DNA of 64,000 bases from Mesorhizobium sp. M8A.F.Ca.ET.218.01.1.1 (lineage in GTDB: Bacteria > Pseudomonadota > Alphaproteobacteria > Rhizobiales > Rhizobiaceae): NCBI RefSeq assembly GCF_004791165.1, contig NZ_SRUZ01000001.1:168382-232381 (forward strand). The letters are read 5' to 3'. Position 1 is the stretch's first letter; each line of letters begins with the position of its first letter. The translations under genes were made by a program, and so were the position numbers. Below the pieces are notes generated by a model. It was given only the letters and a program-made list of their open reading frames with translations. It ran no database searches and was not told the DNA's origin. This document shows, piece after piece, positions 36,784-47,802 of the stretch.

Positions 36784-38892
36784 ATGGCCAAGGCACCACG
36801 CCGCAACGGCAACACCGCCGCTATTCACGATCAGACCTTGACGAGAGGTGATGGCGGTGAATTGCACCAGCGCGCCGAAAGCGACGGCGCGGTATTGACC
36901 ACGGCCCAGGGCGGACCGGTCTCGGACGATCAGAACTCGCTGAAGATCGGACCGCGAGGACCGACGGTCCTCGAGGATTTCCACTTTCGCGAAAAGATTT
37001 TCCACTTCGACCATGAACGCATACCCGAGCGGGTCGTGCACGCGCGCGGCTACGGAGCGCATGGCTATTTCGAGACCTATGACTCGCTCGCCAAATACAC
37101 CCGGGCCGACATTTTCCAGCGCGCCCGCGAGAAGACGCCAGCCTTCGTCCGGTTCTCGACGGTTGCCGGGTCGAAGGGCTCATTCGATCTGGCGCGCGAC
37201 GTCCGCGGCTTCGCGGTGAAGCTTTATACGAAGGAAGGAAACTGGGACATTGTCGGCAACAATATACCGGTTTTCTTCATCCAGGACGCGATCAAGTTTC
37301 CGGACATGGTGCATGCCGTCAAGGAAGAGCCCGACCGGGCGTTTCCACAGGCCCAGTCCGCACACGACAATTTCTGGGATTTCATCTCGCTGACGCCAGA
37401 GTCCATGCATATGATCATGTGGGTCATGTCGGACCGCGCGATCCCGCGTTCCTTCCGCTTCATGGAAGGGTTTGGGGTGCACACGTTCCGGTTTTTGAAC
37501 GCCAAGGACGAATCGACATTCGTCAAATTTCACTGGAAGCCGAAATTCGGCCTGCAGTCGGTGGCCTGGAACGAGGCGGTGAAAATCAACGGTGCCGACC
37601 CGGACTTCCATCGCCGCGACCTCTGGCAGGCCATCCAATCCGGCAATTTCCCGGAATGGGAACTCAGGGTTCAGCTCTTCGACCAGGATTTCGCCGACAG
37701 CTTCGATTTCGATGTCCTGGATGCGACCAAGTTAATTCCGGAAGAGGTGCTCGAGCCGATCCCGGTCGGCCGCCTGGTGCTCGACCGCATGCCCGACAAT
37801 TTCTTCGCCGAAACCGAGCAGGTGGCGTTCATGACGCAGAACGTCCCGCCTGGGGTCGACTTTTCCAACGATCCTTTGCTGCAGGGCCGGAACTTCTCGT
37901 ATCTCGACACGCAGTTGAAGCGCCTGGGCGGCCCGAACTTCACGCACATCCCCATCAACGCGCCGAAGTGCCCGTTCAACCACTTCCAGCAGGATGGGCA
38001 TATGGCCATGCGCAATCCTGTGGGCAGGACAAACTACCAGCCAAATTCATTCGATGAAGGCCCGAGGGAATCGCCTCAGCGCGGCTTTCGTTCCTTCGCC
38101 GACGCCGAAGCCGGACAAAAACTACGCCTGCGCGCCGAGAGTTTCGCGGACCATTACAGCCAGGCGCGGCAGTTCTTCAACAGCCAGACCCCGCCCGAGC
38201 AGCGGCACATAGCGATGGCTCTGACCTTCGAGCTGAGCAAGGTCGAGACACCGGTCATACGCGAGCGAATGGTCGCCCATCTCATGAATATCGACGAAGG
38301 ACTTGCCGTAACCGTTGCCGACAGGCTGGGCATCAAGGAATTGCCCAGACCGGCGGACGCCGCAATCGTGCCGAGGAACGATCTCGCACCGTCGCCGGCG
38401 CTCAGCATCATCCAGAACGGACCGGAAAGTTTCGCGGGCCGCAAGGTCGGCGTGCTTGTCAGCGCGGGCGCGGATGCCGCGCTTCTGAAGCGGCTGCAAT
38501 CGGCGGTCGAGAAGGAGGGAGCCACCATGGAAGTGGTCGCCCCCAAGGTCGGTGGCGTCGAGGCCAGCGATGGAAGCTGGATCGAGGCCCGGCATATGAT
38601 CGACGGCGGTCCCTCCGTCCTGTTCGACGCCGTCGCCCTCGTCCTGTCGGACGAGGGGGCGCAACGGCTGACCGGCGAGGCAGCGGCGCGCGACTTCGTC
38701 GCCGACGCATTCGCCCACTGCAAGTTCATCGCCTTCACGGCCGCTTCTGTGCCGCTGCTGCAGAAAGCGGGCGTCGACCCGAAGGCCGATGAGGGCATGA
38801 TTGACCTGACCGACCCCAAAGCTGTTGCCGGCTTTGTGGAATCATGCCGCAAACTCCGTCTCTGGGGGCGGGAAATGGCTGTAAAACTGTGA
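36784..38892 (+). CDS. katE: Large-subunit catalase HPII type
   Basis: A monofunctional haem catalase of 702 residues (clade 2), which breaks H2O2 into water and O2. It has the active-site His in [15 protein letters not shown], Asn in [11 protein letters not shown], Phe-rich channel, haem Tyr in [13 protein letters not shown], and the C-terminal class-I glutamine-amidotransferase-like (flavodoxin) domain from about residue 540 ([20 protein letters not shown]). The domain lacks amidotransferase catalytic use in HPII. AAGGA lies nine bases before the ATG. No separate promoter is evident in the 80-bp gap, so it is probably read from the DUF4142/stress-protein promoter or a local one. The length fits E. 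coli KatE (753) without its long N-terminal extension. Confidence 0.96.
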   Translation: MAKAPRRNGNTAAIHDQTLTRGDGGELHQRAESDGAVLTTAQGGPVSDDQNSLKIGPRGPTVLEDFHFREKIFHFDHERIPERVVHARGYGAHGYFETYDSLAKYTRADIFQRAREKTPAFVRFSTVAGSKGSFDLARDVRGFAVKLYTKEGNWDIVGNNIPVFFIQDAIKFPDMVHAVKEEPDRAFPQAQSAHDNFWDFISLTPESMHMIMWVMSDRAIPRSFRFMEGFGVHTFRFLNAKDESTFVKFHWKPKFGLQSVAWNEAVKINGADPDFHRRDLWQAIQSGNFPEWELRVQLFDQDFADSFDFDVLDATKLIPEEVLEPIPVGRLVLDRMPDNFFAETEQVAFMTQNVPPGVDFSNDPLLQGRNFSYLDTQLKRLGGPNFTHIPINAPKCPFNHFQQDGHMAMRNPVGRTNYQPNSFDEGPRESPQRGFRSFADAEAGQKLRLRAESFADHYSQARQFFNSQTPPEQRHIAMALTFELSKVETPVIRERMVAHLMNIDEGLAVTVADRLGIKELPRPADAAIVPRNDLAPSPALSIIQNGPESFAGRKVGVLVSAGADAALLKRLQSAVEKEGATMEVVAPKVGGVEASDGSWIEARHMIDGGPSVLFDAVALVLSDEGAQRLTGEAAARDFVADAFAHCKFIAFTAASVPLLQKAGVDPKADEGMIDLTDPKAVAGFVESCRKLRLWGREMAVKL

Positions 38893-39194
38893 TCAGCCTG
38901 CGCCCTTCTGCGAGCCGAGTGCACCGACGAAGCCTTGGGAAGAGACTGCTCCGGTAAAAGAAAAGGCGCCCAAAGGACGCCTTAAGAGATGGGATTGCTG
39001 TCACAACGGGGGCTTGAGCTGAATTCAGCTCCTCGGGGGCTGAGGAACGGGATTTCTCCCTCAAGTTACATGCGACTATCGACGCCGGCCCTTAACAAGT
39101 CCTTACCGGGTCGCCAAAAAATTTACGAATGTGTACCACTCGTGAAATCTAGGTAAATTCGCGCGACATATTTCGTTAACCATGCCGGTTGCGG
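38893..39194. other. Convergent gap between katE and acetoacetyl-CoA synthetase genes
   Basis: About 300 bp. Besides the terminator at 38953-38983 it holds the perfect 16-bp palindrome GAGCTGAATTCAGCTC (39016-39031), with CCTCGGGGGCTGAGG beside it, and a TTAACC at about 39175. No gene seen. Confidence 0.4.
38953..38983 (-). terminator. Terminator downstream of acetoacetyl-CoA synthetase gene
   Basis: On the minus strand AAGGCG-TCC-TTT-GGG-CGCCTT forms a 6-bp stem extended by two G-C pairs, followed by TTCTTTTACC. On the plus strand the A tract precedes the stem, so it works mainly for the minus-strand gene, while the catalase gene ends 61 bp before it. Confidence 0.6.
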
Positions 39195-41153
<1,959 letters not shown>

Positions 41154-41357
41154 GATCGATCCTCCCACGGTCGCCATCGCTTATGCATATCGCAGCGCAG
41201 CAGAGCAAGATTTTGTTGGGCCGATGCGCCCAGGTGTGCGCAAATGCCATCGCTGGGCCATAAAGACTTGAAATGCGTCAGCCCTAAGTCGTAGTGACGA
41301 CAGGGTTACACCCGTCGGACGATCGGTTTTTATCGGAATGGAAGCATACGGGGCTAT

Positions 41358-43211
41358 ATGCCATCATCCTTGATCCGCCGCGGAGTGTGGGCGATCGGCG
41401 TTGCCGCCATCGTCATCGCGCTGGTGGTCGCGGCCCTGCCGCTGATCGCCTCGACGCGGATCGTGCGTGACCGCATCGCGTGGGAGTTAAGCGCCTGGAG
41501 CGGCTTTCGAGTTGCCATCGAAGGGTCGCCGCGCATCGAGGTCTGGCCGAAATTCCGCGCGATCCTGACCGATGTGACACTGTCGAAGTGGACCGACGGC
41601 GATGCCCCGCCGGTCGTCGAAGCCGAAAGGGTCGAGGTTGACCTCTCGGCCATGGCGGCATTGCAGGGCGATGTGGCGTTTTCCACGGCACGGCTGGTGC
41701 GGCCGACAATCCGGGTGCAGCGCACGGCGGATGGCCTGTTCCTGCCCACGGCGCCGACGGGCGGGCGCATCGCGCGCTCCATCGACGCGGCTCGCGGCGT
41801 GGTCAATGCCGACCCCGCCAAGCCCGATCTCGACAAGCTGCCAGCCGACACTTTCGGCACCGTCGAGTTCAGGGATGGCCGCATGGTGGCGTCCGTCAAC
41901 GGCAAGGATGTGGAGATCCTGAGCAGTCTTAGCGGCCAGGCCACCTGGGCGGCGATGAACAGCAATGCGACACTGTCCGCGACCGGGATCTGGCGCGGCG
42001 AAAGCGTGACGGTGGATGCCGCCTCGCCGAGACCGCTGGTGCTGTTTGCCGGGGGCACGGCGCCGCTCACCCTGTCCTTCAAGGCAGCGCCCGCCACCTT
42101 CTCCTTCGACGGCACCGCCAGCATGTCCGAAAACGCCTATTTCGACGGCCAGGTGAAATTCGCGGCCCCATCGCTGCGCCGCGTACTGGAATGGTCGCAG
42201 GCCGGCATCGCGCCGAGCGCGGCAATCGGCTCGGTCAGCATTTCGAGCAAGGTCACGGCGTCGGCCGGCCGCATCAAATTCGAGAACACGGCGCTGGCGC
42301 TGGACAATAACCCGGGCATGGGCGCGCTGGACGTGTCGCTCGGCGAGACGCAGCCGGTGATTTCGGGCACGCTTGCCTTCGACACGCTCGACCTCAGGTC
42401 GTTCCTGTCCGCCTTCACGCCACTGGGACCGGCGACCAGCGCCGAGCCGGGCCAGGTCGACACGAGTTTCGCCGACCGGGTCAACCTCGATCTCAGGTTG
42501 TCGGCGGCCCATGCCACGGCGGGAAGCATCCAGCTTGCCGATGTCGCGGCCACCGCCCAGGTCAAGGACGGTCTTTCCGTCTTCGATATCTCCGACGCCT
42601 CGGCTTTTGGCGGCAACGTCCAGACCAGCCTTCGCTTCGACCGCAAACCCGAAGGCACCCAGGTCGAGATCCGGCTACTGGCCTCCGACGTCGATGGCGG
42701 CGCGTTCGGTACCGCGGCCGGGATGACCCGGCTGGTGCCGGTTGGCACGGGCACCGTTTCGGTCATCCTCAAGGGACCGGGAAGGACCTGGGATTCGATC
42801 TTCGAAAACGCCGACGGCTCGGTCTCGGCGACCTTCGGCCCTGGCGCGCTCAGCAAGTTCAACCTGCCGGCGTTTCTCAAGCATACCGAACAAGGCGGCT
42901 TCTTCGCGCTCGACGACGTCTCGGACGGGACGCTGCCCATCGATGGCGCCGAAGTGAAGGCAACCATTTCGAGAGGTGTGGCGAGACTCGACAAGGCAGA
43001 GGCCAATTCGGCGAAATACAAGATCTGGCTTTCCGGCATCGCATCCTACGCAGGACGCGGACTGGCACTGTCGGGCGGTGTTATCCAGCCGGATCAGCCT
43101 GCAACGCAAAAAACTGGCCAGCAAGGCCCCAACCAGTCGTCGTTTTTCGTCGGCGGAACGTGGAGCACGCCGTTCATTTCACCCATCAGCCGTGGCGTTT
43201 CGGGCGAATAA
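41358..43211 (+). CDS. AsmA-family protein
   Basis: A 617-residue inner-membrane-anchored protein facing the periplasm. An N-terminal signal-anchor helix (residues 10-30, AIGVAAIVIALVVAALPLIA) is followed by the AsmA start: ELSAWSGFRVAIEGSPRIEV and FRAILTDVTLSKW. A long beta-rich region follows. The C-terminal AsmA-like repeat DLRLSAAHATAGSIQLADVA, then LRFDRKPEGTQVEIRLLAS, is clear. AsmA-like proteins are thought to help lipid transport or outer-membrane assembly. It is divergent from the acetoacetyl-CoA synthetase gene and convergent with potI, with a repeat element between. Confidence 0.88.
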   Translation: MPSSLIRRGVWAIGVAAIVIALVVAALPLIASTRIVRDRIAWELSAWSGFRVAIEGSPRIEVWPKFRAILTDVTLSKWTDGDAPPVVEAERVEVDLSAMAALQGDVAFSTARLVRPTIRVQRTADGLFLPTAPTGGRIARSIDAARGVVNADPAKPDLDKLPADTFGTVEFRDGRMVASVNGKDVEILSSLSGQATWAAMNSNATLSATGIWRGESVTVDAASPRPLVLFAGGTAPLTLSFKAAPATFSFDGTASMSENAYFDGQVKFAAPSLRRVLEWSQAGIAPSAAIGSVSISSKVTASAGRIKFENTALALDNNPGMGALDVSLGETQPVISGTLAFDTLDLRSFLSAFTPLGPATSAEPGQVDTSFADRVNLDLRLSAAHATAGSIQLADVAATAQVKDGLSVFDISDASAFGGNVQTSLRFDRKPEGTQVEIRLLASDVDGGAFGTAAGMTRLVPVGTGTVSVILKGPGRTWDSIFENADGSVSATFGPGALSKFNLPAFLKHTEQGGFFALDDVSDGTLPIDGAEVKATISRGVARLDKAEANSAKYKIWLSGIASYAGRGLALSGGVIQPDQPATQKTGQQGPNQSSFFVGGTWSTPFISPISRGVSGE

Positions 43212-43242
43212 GGCATTGCTCCTGAAGCGCCGCTCCTAGAGA

Positions 43243-43364
43243 GGTTCAGCGTTTGATAGAATCGCCGATCCGCTCTAACTTCTTGTTTCTATGCAATTCC
43301 CAAGGGGAAGCGCTACGCGCTTCTCCCGGGAAAACCGCTAGGCACTTTTCCTGGAATTGCTCTA
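43243..43364. repeat. Rhizobiales intergenic palindromic repeat next to potI
   Basis: On the minus strand it starts TAGAGCAATTCCAGGAAAAG and continues with GCGGTTTTCCCGGGAGAAGC, then GGGAATTGC, and a tail with AGTTAGAGCGG and ending AACGCTGAAC. This is a familiar element between genes of Mesorhizobium and relatives. The outer GCAATTCC/GGAATTGC and the inner GAAGCG/CGCTTC arms pair. Its first three bases are the stop codon of potI. Confidence 0.7.
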
Positions 43365-44180
43365 CCCGCGTTGCGCGGCCCGCTCGTCAAGCTGCCGCTG
43401 CACCTCGCGTCGCTTGTTGGCGACCGAAGCGATGATCACGCCAACCGTGACGATCGCGATCAGGATGGTGCAGGCGGCATTGATCTCCGGCGTCACGCCG
43501 AGACGGACCTGGCTGTAGATCTTCATCGGCAGCGTGGTGGCGCCAGGGCCCGAAGCAAAGCTGGCGATGACCAGGTCGTCCAGTGACAGCGTGAAGGCCA
43601 GCATCCAGCCGGACACGATCGCCGGCAGGATGACCGGCAGCGTGATCTGGAAGAAGGTCTTCACCGGCGGCGCGCCAAGATCCATGGCGGCTTCCTCCAG
43701 CGAACGATCGAAGCTGACAAGCCGCGACTGCACGACGACCGCGACAAAGCACATTGTGAAGGTGATATGCGCGAGGATCACGGTCGTCATGCCGCGATCC
43801 ATGCCGATGGCGACAAACAGCAGGAGCAGCGACAGGCCGGTAATGACATCAGGCATGACCAATGGTGCGAAGATCATGCCCGAGAACAGGACCCTGCCCC
43901 GGAAGCGTGTGTAGCGGGTCAGCGCCAAGGCGCCCATGGTGCCGAGAACCGTGGCCACGGTCGCTGAAATCAGACCGACGCGGATGGTCACCCATGCGGC
44001 GTCCATAAGGCCCTGATTGTGGAACAGCGACACGTACCATTTGGTCGAGAAGCCGCCCCAGACGGTGACGAGCTTGGACTCGTTGAAGGAGAAGACGACG
44101 AGCAGCACGATCGGCAAATAGAGAAAGGCAAAACCAAGCGTGATCGAGGTGATGTTGAAGCGGCTCCAGGTGGTGTTCAT
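43362..44180 (-). CDS. potI: Putrescine ABC transporter permease
   Basis: Permease of 272 residues, with about six helices and the coupling loop RSLEEAAMDLGAPPVKTFFQ. The C-terminus shows LDDLVIASFASGPGATTLPM, shared by PotI/PotC/YdcV proteins. It overlaps potH by ATGA. Stop codon TAG coincides with the start of a repeat element. With potH it forms the pore of the putrescine importer; the last gene of the potFGHI operon. Confidence 0.93.
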   Translation of the reverse strand: MNTTWSRFNITSITLGFAFLYLPIVLLVVFSFNESKLVTVWGGFSTKWYVSLFHNQGLMDAAWVTIRVGLISATVATVLGTMGALALTRYTRFRGRVLFSGMIFAPLVMPDVITGLSLLLLFVAIGMDRGMTTVILAHITFTMCFVAVVVQSRLVSFDRSLEEAAMDLGAPPVKTFFQITLPVILPAIVSGWMLAFTLSLDDLVIASFASGPGATTLPMKIYSQVRLGVTPEINAACTILIAIVTVGVIIASVANKRREVQRQLDERAAQRG

Positions 44181-45145
44181 TTGTCCTGCTCCTGCGCGCG
44201 GGCCTGGGCATGCTGGAACAACACGATCGGTACGATCAGCAGCAATAGCAGGATGACGGCAACGGCCGACGACACCGGCCAGTCACGATTGGCGAAGAAC
44301 TCGTTCCACAGCGTCTTGCCGATCATCAGCGTCTGTGAGCCGCCGAGCAGGTCGGGGATGACGAACTCGCCGACGGCCGGGATGAACACCAGCAGGCAGC
44401 CGGCAATGACGCCCGGCAGCGACAGCGGGAAGGTGATCTTCCAGAAGGCAGCTGTCGGCGGGCAGCCGAGGTCCTTGGCTGCCTCGATCAAGGAATAGTC
44501 CATTTTTTCCAGCGACGAATAAAGCGGTAGCACCATGAACGGCAGGTAGGAATAAACGATGCCGATGAAGATTGCCGTATAGGTGTTGAGGATCACCAGC
44601 GGCTGGTCGATGATGCGCAGCGCCAGGAGCAGCTGGTTGAGCAGGCCCTCGGGCTTCAGGATCCCGATCCAGGCATAGACGCGGATCAGGAACGAGGTCC
44701 AGAACGGCAGGATGACCAGCATCAGCAATGTCGGGCGGATCGTGGCCGGAGCGCGCGCCATGCCATAGGCGATGGGATAGCCAACCAGCAAGGTCAACAC
44801 CGTCGAGACGGCAGCGATGACGACGCTGGTGAGGTAGGCCCTGAAGTAGAGTGCGTCCTGCGTCAGCCAGGCATAGTTGTCGAAGTTGAGGTCGCGAAAG
44901 CCGGCGAAGAAGCCGGAAACGCCGTCGCTGAAATCGAGCACCGGCGTATAGGGCGGCATGGCGATAGCCGTCTGCGACAGCGAGATCTTGAAGACGATGA
45001 TGAAGGGGACGAGAAAGAAGAACAACAGCCAGAGATAGGGAACGATGATGACGAGCCGGCTGACGAAGCCGGCACCCAGCCGTATCAGGAACGGCTCGGC
45101 GGCAGTCGATGGCGCGGCGGCATCGGCGACGGCGACATTGGACAT
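44177..45145 (-). CDS. potH: Putrescine ABC transporter permease
   Basis: Permease of 322 residues with PYLWLLFFFLVPFIIVFKIS as first helix, then ILPFWTSFLIRVYAWIGIL and the coupling loop MDYSLIEAAKDLGCPPTAAF; ends with the family stretch VGEFVIPDLLGGSQTLMIG. These match PotH. Upstream in-frame codons (to 45205) overlap potG, so ATG 45145 (MSNVAVADAA) is chosen, 10 bp after the potG stop. Confidence 0.93.
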   Translation of the reverse strand: MSNVAVADAAAPSTAAEPFLIRLGAGFVSRLVIIVPYLWLLFFFLVPFIIVFKISLSQTAIAMPPYTPVLDFSDGVSGFFAGFRDLNFDNYAWLTQDALYFRAYLTSVVIAAVSTVLTLLVGYPIAYGMARAPATIRPTLLMLVILPFWTSFLIRVYAWIGILKPEGLLNQLLLALRIIDQPLVILNTYTAIFIGIVYSYLPFMVLPLYSSLEKMDYSLIEAAKDLGCPPTAAFWKITFPLSLPGVIAGCLLVFIPAVGEFVIPDLLGGSQTLMIGKTLWNEFFANRDWPVSSAVAVILLLLLIVPIVLFQHAQARAQEQDK

Positions 45146-45155
45146 GACCGCCCCC

Positions 45156-46298
45156 CTACCGCGCCAGCACGACGCCGGCGTCGGGCCGGAAGGACACCCA
45201 GGCACGGTCGTTCCAGGTCAGCGGGTCCTCGGTCACACGGGCCGCGTTCAGCGCGCTTGCCCGCACGATCTGCCCGTCGTCCAGCCTGACGTGATAGACC
45301 GTCATGTCGCCGAGATAGGCGATGTCGTAAACCTCGCCCTCCAGCGCGTTGACGGCATCGGCCGGCTTCTTCGACGAGACCCTGATCTTCTCCGGCCTGA
45401 TGGCGAAGACGATATTGGCATCGGCCTTTGCATTCGCGCCACCATTCTCGACGACGATCTGGGCCCCGCTTGGACCTGTGATGCGCGTCGTGTTGGCCGA
45501 CTGTTCGGCAACCTTGCCCTCGAACATGTTCACGTTGCCGACGAAATGGGCGACGAAGCGCGACGTCGGGGCTTCGTAGACTTCCGGCGGCGTCGCCACC
45601 TGCATCACCTCGCCCTTGTCCATGATGGCGATGCGGTCGGCCATCGTCATCGCCTCTTCCTGGTCATGGGTGACGACGACGAAGGTGAGACCAAGCTCCT
45701 GCTGCAGATCCATCAGTTCGAACTGGGTTTCCTCGCGCAGTTTCTTGTCGAGCGCGCCGAGCGGCTCGTCGAGCAGCAGCACCTTAGGTCGCTTGGCGAC
45801 CGAGCGAGCAAGCGCGACGCGCTGGCGCTGGCCGCCGGAGAGCTGATGGGGCTTGCGCTTGGCGAACCGCTCGAGCTTGACCAGCTTCAGCATGTCGGCG
45901 ACGCGCTTTTCGATATCGGGCTTGGCCATGCCTTCCTGCTTGAGGCCGAAGGCGATATTCTTCTCTACCGTCATATGCGGGAACAGGGCATAGGACTGGA
46001 ACATCATGTTGACCGGCCGGCGATAAGGCGGAATGCCGCGCAGATCCTGGCCATCGAGCAGGATGCGGCCGGCCGTCGGTTCCTCGAAGCCGGCAAGCAT
46101 CCTGAGCAGCGTCGACTTTCCGCAACCCGAGGCGCCAAGCAGGGCGAAGAACTCGCGCTCGAAAATGGTCAGCGACAGATTGTTGACGGCGGTGAAGTCA
46201 CCGAACTTCTTGGTGACGTTGTCAAACTGGATATATGGCTTGGCGTTCGGGTCGTTCCATGGCGCGAAGTCCCTGCGGATGCTGCCAAGCGATTTCAT
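45156..46298 (-). CDS. potG: Putrescine ABC transporter ATP-binding protein
   Basis: ATPase of 380 residues. Walker A GASGCGKST near residue 57, Q-loop MMFQSYALFPHMTVEKN, signature LSGGQRQRVALARSV, Walker B VLLLDEPLGALDKKLR, H-loop VVTHDQEEAMTMADR; then a TOBE domain with FAIRPEKIRVSSKKPADA. This is the PotA/PotG group. Sits after potF, from which an intrinsic terminator separates it, so potG expression is probably lower than potF. Confidence 0.94.
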   Translation of the reverse strand: MKSLGSIRRDFAPWNDPNAKPYIQFDNVTKKFGDFTAVNNLSLTIFEREFFALLGASGCGKSTLLRMLAGFEEPTAGRILLDGQDLRGIPPYRRPVNMMFQSYALFPHMTVEKNIAFGLKQEGMAKPDIEKRVADMLKLVKLERFAKRKPHQLSGGQRQRVALARSVAKRPKVLLLDEPLGALDKKLREETQFELMDLQQELGLTFVVVTHDQEEAMTMADRIAIMDKGEVMQVATPPEVYEAPTSRFVAHFVGNVNMFEGKVAEQSANTTRITGPSGAQIVVENGGANAKADANIVFAIRPEKIRVSSKKPADAVNALEGEVYDIAYLGDMTVYHVRLDDGQIVRASALNAARVTEDPLTWNDRAWVSFRPDAGVVLAR

Positions 46299-46321
46299 AT
46301 CCCACTCCGTGTTTTTATATT

Positions 46322-46365
46322 CCCCAAAAACAGAAAACGACCCCGGCAGTTGGCTGCCGGGGTCG
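46322..46365 (-). terminator. Intrinsic terminator between potF and potG
   Basis: On the minus strand CGACCCCGGCAG, loop CCAA, CTGCCGGGGTCG forms a perfect 12-bp stem followed by TTTTCTGTTTTTGGGG. It begins 12 bp after the potF stop and ends 24 bp before the potG start. Partial termination would make potF mRNA more abundant than potGHI. Confidence 0.9.
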
Positions 46366-46376
46366 CGTCGGATTGC

Positions 46377-47474
46377 CTACTGGCCGGTGACGATCTTGGT
46401 CCAGCTGCGCGTGACGATGCGTTGGGTCTTGGGATCGTAAGGCTGGATGGTATAGAGCTTCTGCAAGGTCGCGGCGTCCGGATAAACCGAAGGATCGTCG
46501 AGCAGCGCCTTGTCGACGAATTGCTGCGATGCCTTGTTGCCGTTGGCATAAAGGACATAGTTCGACGATTTGGCGATCACTTCCGGCGTCATCATGTAGT
46601 TGATGAATTCGAGCGCCTCGGCGACATGCGGCGCATCGGCGGGGATCGCCATCTGATCGAACCACATCTGGGCGCCTTCCTTCGGCACGGAATAGCCGAT
46701 TTCCACGCCTTGCTTGGCCTCGACCGCGCGGTTGCGAGCCTGGAACACATCACCCGACCAGCCGACCGCCAGGCAAATGTCGCCATTGGCAAGCGCGTTG
46801 ATGTATTCGGACGAGTGGAACTTCCTGATGTAGGGACGGATCTTGAGAAGAGCTTCCTCGGCCTTGGCGATATCGTCAGGCGAGGTGCTGTTGGGGTCCA
46901 GACCGAGATACTTCAGCGCCGCTGGTATGATGTCGGACGGAGAATCCAGCACATAGACACCGCAATCCTTCAACTTGGCCAGGCTGTCCGGATTGAAGAA
47001 GGTATCCCAGCTGTCGATCTTGTCGGTGCCGAGCGCTGCCTGCACTTTCTTGGTGTTGTAACCGATGCCGACCGTGCCCCACATGTAATTGACCGAGTAT
47101 TCGTTGCCGGGGTCGTATTTGGCGGTGCGCTCCGTGACCGTATCCCACATGTTGGAGAGGTTCGGCAGCTTAGACTTGTCGAGCTTCTGGAACACGCCGG
47201 CCTGGATTTGGCGGGCGAGGAAACTGCCGCTCGGCACGACGACGTCGTAGCCGCTGCCGCCGGCGAGCAGCTTGGTTTCGAGGATTTCGTTGGAATCGAA
47301 GGTGTCGTAAACGACCTTGATGCCGGTCTTCTTGGTGAAATCATCGATGATCGAACTGTCGATATAGTCCGACCAGTTGAAGACGTTGACGACGCGGTCC
47401 GCGGCGTGACCGGCTGGCATCGAAAGCGCCAGAAATACCGAGGTTGCCGAAAGCCAGAGCGCTTTGCGGATCAT
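46377..47474 (-). CDS. potF: Putrescine-binding periplasmic protein
   Basis: Binding protein of 365 residues. A Sec signal (MIRKALWLSATSVFLALSM, ending AGHA-ADR) precedes VNVFNWSDYIDSSIIDDF. Ligand-pocket residues known from PotF are seen: Ser-Asp in NWSDY, Trp and Asp in VGWSGDVFQARN, and Asp in MWFDQMAIPAD. The aligned pattern is close to E. coli PotF, favouring putrescine over spermidine. AAAGGAGAA precedes the ATG. The downstream puuAB genes (53.8-56.5 kb) agree with putrescine use. Confidence 0.94.
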   Translation of the reverse strand: MIRKALWLSATSVFLALSMPAGHAADRVVNVFNWSDYIDSSIIDDFTKKTGIKVVYDTFDSNEILETKLLAGGSGYDVVVPSGSFLARQIQAGVFQKLDKSKLPNLSNMWDTVTERTAKYDPGNEYSVNYMWGTVGIGYNTKKVQAALGTDKIDSWDTFFNPDSLAKLKDCGVYVLDSPSDIIPAALKYLGLDPNSTSPDDIAKAEEALLKIRPYIRKFHSSEYINALANGDICLAVGWSGDVFQARNRAVEAKQGVEIGYSVPKEGAQMWFDQMAIPADAPHVAEALEFINYMMTPEVIAKSSNYVLYANGNKASQQFVDKALLDDPSVYPDAATLQKLYTIQPYDPKTQRIVTRSWTKIVTGQ

Positions 47475-47802
47475 GCTATTCTCCTTTGGTGAGTGTTCCA
47501 TTGCCGGCGCGTCGCGACATGCTCGCGCGGCCGGGCATTTGCTTCAGACTATTGAGCTTTCCGGGGGCCGACAAGCGCCAACCGGCACGCCGCCCGCGGC
47601 CACCAGGTTGTTCGGGGCGGGAAGGAATTGCGGTGCCGTCAGAAGCTTTCGCCGCCGCGCGGACAGAGATACAAGAATGTGGTCCGGTCTCGATCGAGCC
47701 GCCGGGGAGACTTGGCAAGATACGCCTGTCTTGTTGTTGCCGTAGTCCCAGCCTGCCCGGGCGGCAGCGACATTGTCAATGGGCAAAGCTTCGGCGCCGG
47801 CA
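47475..47802. other. Gap between potF and the EamA gene
   Basis: About 330 bp upstream of potF and downstream of the EamA gene (same strand). It should carry the potF promoter. I see no strong palindrome, repeat or terminator here. Confidence 0.4.

Noticed and set aside
39016..39031. GAGCTGAATTCAGCTC palindrome as an operator
   Set aside because: It lies between two convergent 3' ends, where no promoter is expected; likely chance or transcript-end structure.
45045..47492. An 815-codon open frame on the plus strand, antisense to potH, potG and potF
   Set aside because: The three minus-strand genes are clear family members; high GC leaves antisense frames open. The translation is rich in Arg, Asp, His and Gly with no domain.
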